From NCBI GenBank assembly GCA_029721435.1, contig CM056576.1, positions 67,537,876 to 67,601,875 of the forward strand: a DNA stretch of 64,000 nt, in the 5' to 3' direction. A program made the position numbers and the translations under genes. Position 1 is the stretch's first letter. Each line of letters opens with the position of its first letter. The DNA is from Gymnothorax reevesii. Lineage: Eukaryota > Chordata > Actinopteri > Anguilliformes > Muraenidae. Shown here piece after piece: positions 12,553 through 22,373 of the stretch. A model generated the notes under the pieces. It worked only from the letters and a program-made list of their open reading frames with translations. It had not been told where the DNA came from and ran no database searches.

Positions 12553-13414
12553 CACTACTGCTCAAAAGTTTGGGAAATTTTCTTGTTTTGCATGGAAACA
12601 CACATGAAATTAGTCTGAATAGAAAATATAGCAAATGAACTGAACATACTGACATTGTCTGAGTTGGAAATAATGATTTTAATGGAAAATGAAGAATAAG
12701 TACAAACTTCATCAAAAAACCCAACTGTTACTGTTAATGCTGAAACTGGTGTTTGACGGGAACTATTTAGCGCAGCTGCTAGTTGACAACCTGTGAGGCG
12801 TCTTTGTCTTACACTACACACTCTCAGATATTTGTCTTCTTACACAGTTATGCATCGGGGCCTCCCACTCCTTTTTTCTGTCCTTGTTAATGCCAGTTTG
12901 TGCTGTTCTCTGAAGAGAGTAGTTGACTGCATGGTAAGAGATTTTAAGTTTTCAATTTCTCGCATTGAATAGCCTTCTTTTCTAAGCACAAAAATAGACT
13001 GACGGGTCTCTAAAGGAAGTTCTTTCTTTCTGGCCATTTTGAGCCAGTTAACAAACAAGCAACTGCTGATGATTCAGGTACTAAACCAACCTCTAGAATG
13101 CCATGCTCCCTTTTGCGCTGCCTTATTAGATCTACGGTTTTCAGCTGTGCAACACATTTGCAGAAGGATTTTCTAAAAATCAGTTCGCTTTATAAAATGC
13201 TTAACTTGTATCAGCAGCCATACCAGGAGATTGATGCAGATTGATTGCTGATAATAGGCCTCTATGCAAAATTGTAGATCATTCTTTAAAAATCATCTGA
13301 TTAATTTTAATCATTTGTGAAATGGAAATAAATGTTTGTGAAATTCATGAAAATGTATTTTTCTTTGGAAAACAAAGAAATTTGCTCGTGATCCCAAACT
13401 TTTGAGCGGTAGTG
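12553..13414 (-). mobile_element. Tc1/mariner, internally deleted (0.86 kb)
   Basis: Termini CACTACTGCTCAAAAGTTTG and its inverted counterpart ending TTGAGCGGTAGTG are flanked by TA on both sides (12551-12552 and 13415-13416). On the - strand, 13035-12840 encodes the transposase start MARKKELPLETRQSIFVLRK with a helix-turn-helix, and another frame near 12821-12760 gives RQRRLTGCQLAAALNSS. The catalytic domain is missing, so the copy is non-autonomous. Confidence 0.88.
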
Positions 13415-14853
13415 TATATATTCAATACAAATATTAACCTTAAGGCTGAATACCCTCGTAACAGGGGCAATGAATTTGCATAATAAATACAGCATGTTTC
13501 TTCATAGCAACTCCATCACGTGGTATTATCCTCTTAAAGCGAAGAAACTCGGCGAAAAAAGTTCATGATGACCATCTTTACTGAAACCAAACTTCAAGTA
13601 CCAAGCATGTAAGTAAGGATCTAGCAAAACATTAAATAAGATAAGATCAGTGCTCTATCGCATGCATTTCTGCTGAATTTCTGCTATGGATACAAACGAT
13701 ACCTCAAATGTAAAAGGACAGACCACAGATTCCAACGATGTAAGTCTTGTCATTTTAAATTGACACCACACTCAAAGAACTGCAGGCATACACTGTAAAA
13801 GCTACAGAGATGAGGAGAAAATTTTCTTACCTTTGATATTTTGTCATAAAAGCTGCCTGTGGGTAAATCTCCGCTTGCTATTGTTTTAGCCAGTCTATCT
13901 GAGAGTCCTCTCGCCATTGTGCTATGCACTGGAAGACCTCAGCAAAATAATCACTTAAATGGTTTGTTTTTAGCTTACCGGCCATATGGGTGGATGAGCT
14001 ATTGTCATGGTGTGGCGTCTGTCGTCCAGAACATTTTTTCTTTTTTTTTGGCTTGACGAACTTTCGAGTAAATTTGCAATAACATACTACTAGACCATAT
14101 CTCCTTACAGTTTTCTCTTATTTTTGATTGAATCATTTTTGTCCCTTTTAAGGGCCCTTGAAATTTTGGCCCCAATGTTAAAGATAGGTCTGAGAAATTT
14201 TAAAAATTATTTCTCAAAAACTGCAAGATAATTTTTTTTCTAAATCAGGCAATCAACATACCTTGGTACCATCAATGTACAGTGCAAGCACCATTTTGAT
14301 TGAATCGAAGTGGGTCTATTGGGGGCGCTGTACTTTATGAATATACAAGATGGCCTGTGGAGGCCAAATGGTTGCAGATAGAGATCAAGTTTGTATTAAT
14401 GACATATAGGAAGTAATACATGACCTATATTTTGGCTGTGTTAAATTTGACCTCAGATGACCTTGAAAGGTCAAACTTGAGGACAAGCAAAATGGTAATA
14501 TTTTCAAAGGTTTCTGGGCTTGAAAATATTGAAGATTGGGAACATATGTGCATTGAGCACTTATAGGAAGTCATGATTGAACTTTCATTTGGTGGCTCTG
14601 AACTTGACCTTCGGCGACCTTCGAAGGTCAAACTTCGCATAGTGAAATTTCAATGACTTCTATCACGAAAACTGTTACAGATAGAGCTTAAGTTTGTATT
14701 GCAGACATATACGAAGTCATGTATGAAGTTTCATTTGGTGACACTGAACTTGACCTTCAGTGACCTTGAATGCCCAAAATTTACAGTGAAATTTTAATGA
14801 CTTATTTCAGCAAAATGGTTACAGATAGTTTTGATTTCTATTGGAGATGTATA

Positions 14854-15364
14854 GACCCCTTCGCAGTAAATGTCATTCATACGTAACCGGAAGATGCACG
14901 TGCAGATTGGACTCAATAAGCAATTAGCTGCTAGCGACGGTACGGAGACACGACGTAGTATTTTGGAGAAAAATGCCTTGTTGTTGTGTTGTCGGGTGTC
15001 AGAATCATAGCAATGACGGAGTTAAAATGTACAGGATTCCAGCAGGATCTCACCCTTTCCAAAAAAATAGCCAACGTTTATGGCTACAAGCCATCAAACA
15101 TGTAGACTGGGATGAGAGCACTATCAGGAATGCCCGGGTTTGCAGCGCCCACTCTGTCCACTCTTTAATTAAATAAGGATCCGGTAGGCGATGTCCACTT
15201 TTCAGTGTTAATTTATTAATGTAGCATTCTCGATCTTGTAACGACAACGATTTCGCATAATCTGACAGCTCATGCCAGTTTAGGGGCAGCGCCATTGTTT
15301 CTGAGTCCAAGCTGCGCGCACATCCTAGCAACGGCCGGTTTGTTTACAAACATGCAAAGGGGTC
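14854..15364 (+). mobile_element. 511-bp TIR element carrying a THAP ORF
   Basis: Ends GACCCCTTCGCA and TGCAAAGGGGTC are inverted repeats with TATA directly flanking each side (14850-14853 and 15365-15368). The host repeat reads continuously across the site (GAGATG-TATA-GGAAGCC) when the element is removed. It contains a short THAP ORF but no DDE domain. Combining THAP with a very short target duplication suggests an ISL2EU- or Kolobok-type derivative; this is inference. Confidence 0.75.
14973..15176 (+). pseudogene. Truncated THAP domain ORF inside MITE
   Basis: Sixty-seven codons begin MPCCCVVGCQNHSNDGVKMY, followed by RIPAG, a Trp in RLWLQAI, DWDES and RVCSAH. This is the THAP C2-CH layout with the first Cys pair, the central Trp and the final Cys-x2-His. 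The usual Phe after that His is Ser here. The frame then runs into VHSLIK and a stop. It is probably the N-terminal DNA-binding part of a transposase kept after an internal deletion. No splice donor is obvious. Confidence 0.75.
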
Positions 15365-15837
15365 TATAGGAAGCCATACATGAACTTTCATTTGGTGGCC
15401 TTGAACTTGGCCTTCAGGGATCTTCGAAGTTCACATATTGTGAAATTTGACTTCTATCGCCAAAACTATAACTATGATATAGCTCAGTTTTGTATTGTGG
15501 CCATATAAGAAGTCATGTATGAAGTTTTATTGGGTGACCTTGAACTTGACCTTTGGTGACCTTGAACGGCCAAACTATACAGTGAAATTTTAATGACTTA
15601 TATCAGGAAAATTGTCACAGATTGAGTGTTGGTTCGGATTGGAGAAGAATAGGAAGTCATGTATGAACTTTTATTCATATTGACCTTCGTAGGTCTAACT
15701 TGACCTAGAGAAAATTCAATGACTTCTATCACTGAAAAGGTCACAGATGAACTTGTTTGAACTTTGTTTGAACTTTTGTTTGGTGACATTCAGCTTGACT
15801 GTTGATGACATTTGAAGGTCAAACATGACATAATACA

Positions 15838-16446
15838 ATTACAACTAGAACGGGCACTCGGTAGAGCGCATACCTTCGCCGACGCCACTGAATCCCTCGC
15901 CACATAACTCTGAGGACCAATTTTTATTTTTTTAAATGATCGATGAATGAGAAGAGTACGATATTTTTTTTTTTTACATCAAAACGCCTTTAAGTTCGAA
16001 AGGTAATGACCCCCCTGACCTTTGACCCCCAACCGCTAAGAAGGGTATTGACCCCATTGTACCGTATTTCACGTCAAAGGATCGGGTATATAATTCTGCA
16101 CATTTTGGCGTTGGTTACATGCCGATCGGATAAAAATTGACCGAGATATGGCCGAAAGTCGGTTTTGACCTTTTCGTGGCCTTGACCTTGACCTTTGACC
16201 CGATCACTCCCAAAATCTAATCGATCGATCCTCAGGTCATGCCAAATCAACCCACCAAATTTTATGAAATTCCGTTTGGTACTTTTTGAGTTATTCGATA
16301 CACATTCACACAGACAGACAGACACACAAACAAATAAATACACGGGGATCAAAACATTACCTTCGTCAGCAAAGTCGCTGGCGAAGGTAATAAATACACG
16401 GGGATCAAAACATTACCTTCGTCAGCAAAGTCGCTGGCGAAGGTAA
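15838..16446 (+). repeat. Dispersed repeat, possibly SINE-like, with GACAGACA tract
   Basis: Starts about CGGGCACTCGGTAGAGCGC, which resembles a tRNA A-box region, but no convincing B box follows. The middle has CTTGACCTTGACCTTTGACC with DR1 motifs at 16016-16028 and 16189-16201. A CACAGACAGACAGACACAC tract lies near 16307. The end is a hairpin-forming ATTACCTTCG ... CGAAGGTAAT, present twice because of a 56-bp tandem duplication. Confidence 0.45.
16333..16446. repeat. Two tandem copies of a 56-bp hairpin-containing unit
   Basis: The text AATAAATACACGGGGATC ... GCGAAGGT starts at 16333 and again at 16389 with essentially no differences. Each unit contains CATTACCTTCG and CGAAGGTAATG, an 11-bp stem around a loop of about 16 bases. 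Near-identity indicates a recent duplication. Confidence 0.85.
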
Positions 16447-16965
16447 TGACTTGTCTTGCCAAAACGGTCACAGATGGAGTCTAGGTTTGTATTACAGACA
16501 TATAGGAAGTCTGAAAAAAATTACTTTACACAACGAAATATTGACGTTTCCACATAATCACGTGAGTAATGTTAAAACCTTTGACGCAACATTTGATCTC
16601 TTTTGTAACGCCTTTTTTCCGACTAGTCTTACCCCACAAATGTCAGTTTATTTACTCAAATGGGAAGCCTCAATGTCATATTATATACGTCATACAAATT
16701 GTAATTGAAAATTTTTTGCCAGGTCTGCCCAGCCACTCCACCGCTTGTCTGCGTTCCGCCCCGTGCCTTCGTTGTTGCACATTTCAGAGCTCTGGTTGGC
16801 TTTGGTATTTCCCCCTTCCTTCTGTGCTGTGCTGGATTCGGGGCTGTCTAAGCTTAATTGACAATTAACTGTTTTTAAGTTACTAACATTTACTAACATT
16901 CACTGGGTGGTGTAATTCTTAGATTGGCACATTACTAATCCTACTAATTTAGGTAGGGAGTTTAT

Positions 16966-17552
16966 TGTCACGATTCCTGCTTTGCTATTTCAAGATCTTG
17001 CTGTGCTTTTCTGTTCTAAACATTCATGCTGCTTTCAAACTGCATACTTAATTGATACTTAAGCTGAGCACGCTCATTCTCTTAATGAGCAAGTCATTTC
17101 AACCTATCTCTGTCCATGTCTCATGATCTTGCCATGCCTCTTGTTCTCCTTCTCCAGGTGTTACCCCTCATGTGTCCTGATTTCTTAGCCTTTATCTGGA
17201 TGCGGTGGAAGTTGGCTGGCAGACAGTGTCTCAAGTTTCCAGTCTTGTTCAAGTCTCTTGTGAAGTCTCATGCTCATGATTATAGTTCTCGTCTTGTATA
17301 TAGCGTTCTGTTTTCTTGTCATTGATATCTTTAGTCTTTTATTTTTTGGATTTCTGCCTGGAGATTCCTGTGGCCTTTTGTTTTGTTGTTTTTTGATCTT
17401 TTCATTCCTAGCTCTGTGAAGCTTTCTTTAGTTTGTATTTTACAACCCTTTGGGCCAAGTTTTTTGTTGGCCCTCGTGCCTGTTTTGTTTTGTTTCAATA
17501 AACTCCTTATTCCCCTTCACCTCGCTCCTGATGTCTACCTGATCTCGCATCA
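16966..17552 (+). repeat. Possible solo LTR
   Basis: Begins TGTCACGATTCCTGC and ends near CGCATCA, with an AATAAA-type signal (TTTCAATAAACTCC) 50 bases before the end. That resembles the TG...CA layout of fish Ty3/gypsy LTRs. No flanking duplication was confirmed and no gag-pol is nearby. It could also be the 5' untranslated part of the LINE that follows. Confidence 0.3.
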
Positions 17553-18456
17553 CTATTAGATCCAAAATTTTAGCTAACTTTTTTCCTGATCATAAGACTG
17601 TTTTTAATGAAATGGGAGGTTCGGTTTTGCCGGAGGAAAGACCGGACAAGTTTGTCCTGGTTGATGCAAAGATGCTTGGTCGAGTTTTCGCCCAAGTAAA
17701 TGCGACTGCCTGCCTTTTAGATCCAATTCCCACATCACTTTAAAAAATATTTTATGGGTTCTTTAAAAATGAGCTTTTAAACATAGTGAATTTCTCTCTT
17801 CAGACTGATGTCTTTCCTGCAGCCTTTAAAACAGCAGTAGTAAGGCCCCTTTCGTAGAAGAGTATTTTGGATCCTGATATTTTTAATCATTATAGACCGA
17901 TATTCAACTTGCCATTTTTAAGCAAAATTTTAGAAAAACTTGTTTCTATTCAGTTGAATGATTTCTTATTTAAAAATAATATTTTTGAGAGATATCAATC
18001 TGGTTTTAGGATGAACCACAGTACAGAGACAGCCTTGTTGACGATTGTTAATGATATTTGGTGGAATTTGGACTCACGCAAAATTTCAGTCCTGGTGCTA
18101 CTGGATCTAAGTGCAGCCTCTGATACGGCTGATTACCCCATTCTTTTGAACTGACATAGACACCTGGTTGGCCTCTCTGGCACTGCTTACAAATGGTTCA
18201 ATTCCTATCTCACAGATAGAACCTTTCTGGTAAGTATGGATACAAGCTTTTCAGAGATCCATGAAATTAAATGTGGTGTGCCCCAAGGCTCAATTTTAGC
18301 CCCTGTACTTTTTAATTTATACATGCTTCCACTTGGGAAAGTTATCAGGAAACATGGTATCAATTTTCACAGCTATGCTGATGATACACAGCTGTATATT
18401 GCCATGTCTCCTGAAGACACACGGCCACTTGAGACCCTATTTAACTGTATTTTAGA

Positions 18457-19928
18457 TAGGGGTGTCTACGTCTACACATGTAAACGGTTACACGGATAAC
18501 AAATCATAACCGTTTAGAAAAATCAATAACCGTGTACCCGTCATTTTTTCCTCCTCTTCCTCCTCCTCGTTCATTTCTCACCAATACATATAGTCGCCTG
18601 TTTTTTTTGTTGCCTGAAAGCTTCAGATAACAGTGGCGTAGCCAGCGGGGGTGCTAAGACACTGCAATTATTAGTTCTCAATTGGAAAACGCGTCAACAA
18701 ATTAAAATGATTATCGTAATTGGCAACCGAAGACACGGTTTCTCTCCGTATGCGATCTAACAGCGACTAAATCACGGGCTAAATTCAGTCCAGTTGCGAA
18801 AATTGGGTTGCACAAAACTTTCGTTTAAAACAATTATTAGTCTTGACCTGTCATTTTCATAATTAACAGAAGGATCACTCCGAAAGCACTCCACAGTTAA
18901 CTGGTGCGGCTTATTCTCTCCGATTAGGAACAAGTCAGGACTAATAATTGTTCGAAACGGAAGTTTTGTGCAACCCAATTCTCTGTTGTTGTTCCGCAAC
19001 TGGATTGAATTTAGCCCATTATTCAATCGCTGTTAGATCGCATATGGAGAGAAAACTTGTCTTCGGTCGCCAATTAGCCTACGATAATTGGAAAACTGAT
19101 TGAGAACTACTAATCACAGTCAAAAAGGGGCGTGTCTCAGACCCCCGCTGGCTACGCCACTGTCAGATAATAGCATTAACTAACTATACACTAATATGCT
19201 CCCACTTGCGCATCCAAATGCATGGGGCGCAATGTTGCCTTGATATAAAAAAAAAACCCCGCAGCGGAGGACATGAGTGGAGCGCTGCGCTCATCATCTT
19301 CTCCATGTTCAAATGTTGTGCAGCAAAAAACAAAAACTGTTAATGGCTTGTTATTTTAGCCTATATTGTTGCGTCTTGTTGTACGTTATATTGTTGGTTG
19401 GTGTTCTGTCGGCTTTTCACAACCTGATCACACATCCTTGCGTCTAAAGAGGAAGAAAACACATTTTTTTCGCCAAGTTTAGTGAATAATTGTGAGAGTC
19501 CCCCTCTACTTTTTAACTTTGTGGATATAAAGGTGAAGTTTTTTCCTCTCACTTCAGCTTACTTTGGCTTCTTTTTGAGTTTTCTCTCACCAATTCCACA
19601 TTACTTTTACTATGAGACGTATATTAAAATTCAGACGCAGCTCCCGTTGCGAGAGAGGGATGCAATTTGCACTTTAAGTTTAAAAAAAAAGTCAGCAATA
19701 GTTAAAACAATGATTAAAAAAGGTTAACCCTTTTTCAGCTTTCGCTTGTACGTTTTCCTATCTGTCAAAATGATAGACGATTTTATTTTCAACTCATTTT
19801 ACTTTCTGTGGTTATATAGCGCAACTGCAATAGAAAAAGCTTATATATCCCCAACGTGTAACAGGGCACACGTCGGTTAGAAGTCCCGTGTACACGTGTA
19901 GAAAAAATTGTAAACGTTGACACCCCTA
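18457..19928. mobile_element. Non-autonomous hAT element in LINE
   Basis: Ends TAGGGGTGTC and GACACCCCTA. The 8-base duplications are ATTTTAGA (18449-18456) and ATTCTAGA (19929-19936), one mismatch. Joining the flanks restores the L2 text ATTTTAGATATTAAATCC. There is no transposase ORF. Net length without its own nested insert is about 0.93 kb. Confidence 0.92.
18631..19162. mobile_element. Foldback hAT MITE nested in the hAT element
   Basis: Ends CAGTGGCGTAGCCAGCGGGG and its complement closing at GGCTACGCCACTG, with perfect 8-base duplications TCAGATAA at 18623-18630 and 19163-19170. Most of the 532 bases fold back: text such as TTTTGTGCAACCCAATT in the right half mirrors AATTGGGTTGCACAAAA in the left. 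No coding capacity. Confidence 0.95.
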
Positions 19929-21097
19929 ATTCTAGATATTAAATCCTGGATGGCAGAAAATGTCTTGCAACTCGACCAGGGCAAAGCTGAAGTCTTAATT
20001 ATCATTCCTGAGGCTAAGAGGGAGAAACTTCTGTCAAAGCTACAGGCGCTGTCATTTAAGCCACCGGAACAAATACAAAATCTGGGCGTCATTTTCTTCT
20101 CTGAGCTTAGTTTCATCCAACATATTAAGAATGTTGTTAAAACAAGTTTTTATCATCTTAAGAATATAGCCAGAGTCCGCCTTTTCTCTCTCGGGCCAAC
20201 ACGGAGATGCTGATGCATGCTTTTATTTCTAGTCGGATTGATTATTGCAATGCCCTGCATTCTGGTCTTCCCAAAAAATTATATCTCAACTTCAGCTGCT
20301 CCAGAATTTAGCTACACGTGTGTTGACAAGGACTAGGAGGCGGCTCATATTACACCGGTTTTAAAATCATTGCATTGGCCTCCCGTGCGTTTCAGGATTG
20401 ATTTTAAGGTTCTTTTAATGGTTTTTATGTGTCTTATTGGTCATGTACCTTTTTACCTCTCAGATCTGCTTTTATGATATTAACCCTCGCAGACCATGAG
20501 ATCCTCCAGCACTGGTCTCTTTGTCATTCCCACTGGTGACAAAAAAACCTACGGTGAGGCAGCTTTCCAGCATTATGCCCCACGTTTATGGAACAGCCTG
20601 CCGGTGGGCCTGAGGGTGGCAGTGTGTTGAGATTTTCAAAAGCAGCTCAAGACCCAGCTCAGCTCAAGGGTTTCTGGGAGAGGCATCTGCCTCTTGAATC
20701 AGAAGACTCCCTAAGACAGTGTTCCTCCCAGGTTCTTCTGTGCTCAGCCTTAGTATTCTTTTTAGTGCGTTTGTATAATGGAAATATGGGTTGGGGGGTT
20801 GGAGTTGGAGGGGGGGATTCTATTTTTTTTTAATTAATTTTTTGAAATTCATTCATTTATTCTTTTTTTTTATTTGAAAATTTAAATTCTGCGTAAAGAA
20901 CTTTGTGCTACATTTTACTGTATGAAAAGTACTCTACAGATAAAGTTTTAATTGATTGATAATGGTCTCACCATTTGTGTGTGCTGCACACAATGCAAGT
21001 CTAGCAAACTATGCAAAAGTATAAAACAGATTTTAATTTTTATCCCCTGGTAAACCATGAGTCGGTTCATGTCTGTCTGCCACTGTCCCCTATTCAG

Positions 21098-21241
21098 TGT
21101 TTGGACGAAGATTTGTTTTATTGGACGCCGATCTCTATGTACTGAATTACCTGGAGACTGTTGCGGATCAAATCCCATCTGGAACCCTCAACTCCCTGAG
21201 GCAGCACTTGCGTCCAGACCACAACAAGACAGAACCAACAG
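21098..21241 (+). CDS. efhc1: EFHC1-like protein, exon for end of third DM10 domain
   Basis: This 144-base exon has acceptor CCTATTCAG and donor ACAG|GTAAAC, phase 1 to phase 1. With the split Val codon it encodes VFGRRFVLLDADLYVLNYLE, the end of the DM10 fold, then DQIPSGTLNSLRQHL and PDHNKTEPTG, the linker toward the EF-hand region. The next exons should encode that linker and a single EF-hand. None is recognisable before the tram2 3' end at 24597, nor did I see one in the tram2 introns. The open frame continues past the donor to 21420 (KPCAISGQRKL...), so an unspliced alternative end is possible. Confidence 0.92.
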
Positions 21242-22035
21242 GTAAACCCTGCGCCATTTCTGGCCAAAGGAAGCTGACCTCGAAACCTGAAATCTTAACT
21301 GAAATAACACAGGGGGAATATTTTTTAGTAAACTATCTTTTGAAGTTATTAGTTATCTATATAGTTTTAAATCTGCTTTATAAACTTTTTTTGTTGTTTT
21401 CATTTTTAAAGTTCCATTAGATACATCATCTAGAGTTTGGCAGTTGGACTAGGAATGAAACCATGAAAGAGAATCGTGCTTTCATCATAGCTACACTAGG
21501 ACTCCCTGAATTTTGTTACCATGAAAGAGAACAGCCAGTTCCTACTCTAATTTTAGTCATGAAAATGCACCTGTCCTTATACCTGCATACTTTGGTTTCT
21601 AATTCTCCAACAGATGAAATTTTGGAGACCAGTGAGAATGTTCCATGACGAGTTGTACCTGGCATCAAACCCCTTCCCTAATCATTCAAAGCAATCACAC
21701 ATGGTTTGTCCCGTCTGTGATACAGCAGTGCGGAAGCCAAGACAAATAAGTGATATCATAATAATGTTTGACAGTGCAAATAAAAGCTGTATAAAAAGGT
21801 GAAAAGATTAAGGTTTTTGGTTACTCTTAAATGTAGTCACAACTATGCAATGAAGATGTTAAGATATCCAGACAGACATGTATGAATGATGAATTCATTA
21901 AGTGGTAGAATATTATCCAGCTGCTTAGCTGTAAAATGCTGAAACAAGTTCCAAATGCCTGCTCAGCACAGTTACACGTCAGTTTGGCAGTGATTAGTTC
22001 ATGGTTATAAGGTTCAATTTTAAGTGTTGAAGTAT
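21242..22035. other. Downstream of last recognised efhc1 exon
   Basis: Reading continues open to 21420 after the donor. After that the sequence is AT-rich with no recognisable EF-hand coding, repeat or polyadenylation context that I can defend. Confidence 0.3.
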
Positions 22036-22373
22036 GGCGGCACGGTGGCACAGTGGTTAACATTGCCTCACAGCAAGAAGGTCTTGGGTTCAAATCCGGC
22101 CTTGGGCCTTTCTGTGCGGAGTTTGCATGCTCTCCCCGTGTTTGCGTGGGTTTCCTCCCACAGTCCAAAGACATGCATATCAGGTTAATTGGAGACACTA
22201 AATTGCCCATAGGTATGAGTGTAAGAGTGAATGGTTTGTGAATGGTGTGTGCGCCCTGTGATGGATTGGCAACCTGTCCAGGGCGGGTTCCTGCCTTGCA
22301 CGTAGCCAGCTGGGATAGGCTCCAGCTCGCCCCGTGACCCAAGTGAGGAATAAGCGGATATTAGAAGATGAAT
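22036..22373 (+). mobile_element. tRNA-derived SINE
   Basis: GGCGGCACGGTGGCACAGTG starts a tRNA-like head with A box TGGCACAGTGGTTA (22046-22059) and B box GGTTCAAATCC (22087-22097). It is followed by the typical fish body GCATGCTCTCCCCGTG, TGGGTTTCCTCC and ACCTGTCCAGGGCGG, and a LINE-like tail GAATAAGCGGATATTAGAAG. It would be transcribed by RNA polymerase III. It lies between the two convergent genes. A shorter reverse piece (CCACTGCCCCACCGTGCCAT) is near 28573. Confidence 0.85.

Larger units (their letters stand above)
13971..16500 (+). repeat. Repeat element with AGCTTACCGGCC end and TGACCTTGA-rich monomers
   Basis: Begins TAGCTTACCGGCC. The complement of this end closes two reverse copies at 41306 and 49963. 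The body holds degenerate monomers of roughly 130-150 bases around the text AGGAAGTCATGTATGAACTT ... TTGACCTTCAGTGACCTTGA. It is broken by a THAP-bearing MITE (14854-15364) and by another repeat (15838-16446). No transposase is seen. The right boundary is approximate. Confidence 0.6.
17867..20216 (+). pseudogene. L2 reverse transcriptase remnant
   Basis: The ORF at 17867-18154 covers RT fingers and palm up to LVLLDLSAASDTADYPILL. The ORF at 18236-18499 contains GVPQGSILAPVLFNLYMLP and the YADD box. The part after the hAT insertion (19937-20213) encodes the region after the palm, ending LFSLGPTRRC. Further text to about 20640 (RIDYCNAL, LHWLPVRF, LWNSLPVGL) is spread over several frames. A stop near 18152, frameshifts and the insertion make it non-functional. 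Confidence 0.8.
17560..20961 (+). mobile_element. L2-type LINE, interrupted by a hAT element
   Basis: The reverse transcriptase of an L2/CR1-clade LINE is readable in pieces: YRPIFNLPFLSKILEKL near 17890, CGVPQGSIL and SYADDTQLY (RT active site) at 18266-18400, and DIKSWMAENVLQL resuming at 19937. The 3' end is CTACAGATAAAGTTTTAATTGATTGAT. The 5' part, including the endonuclease, is missing. It lies in the efhc1 intron in the gene's orientation. Confidence 0.8.

Noticed and set aside
22046..22097. Functional tRNA gene
   Set aside because: A and B boxes are present, but no acceptor-stem pairing, and the sequence continues into a typical SINE body.
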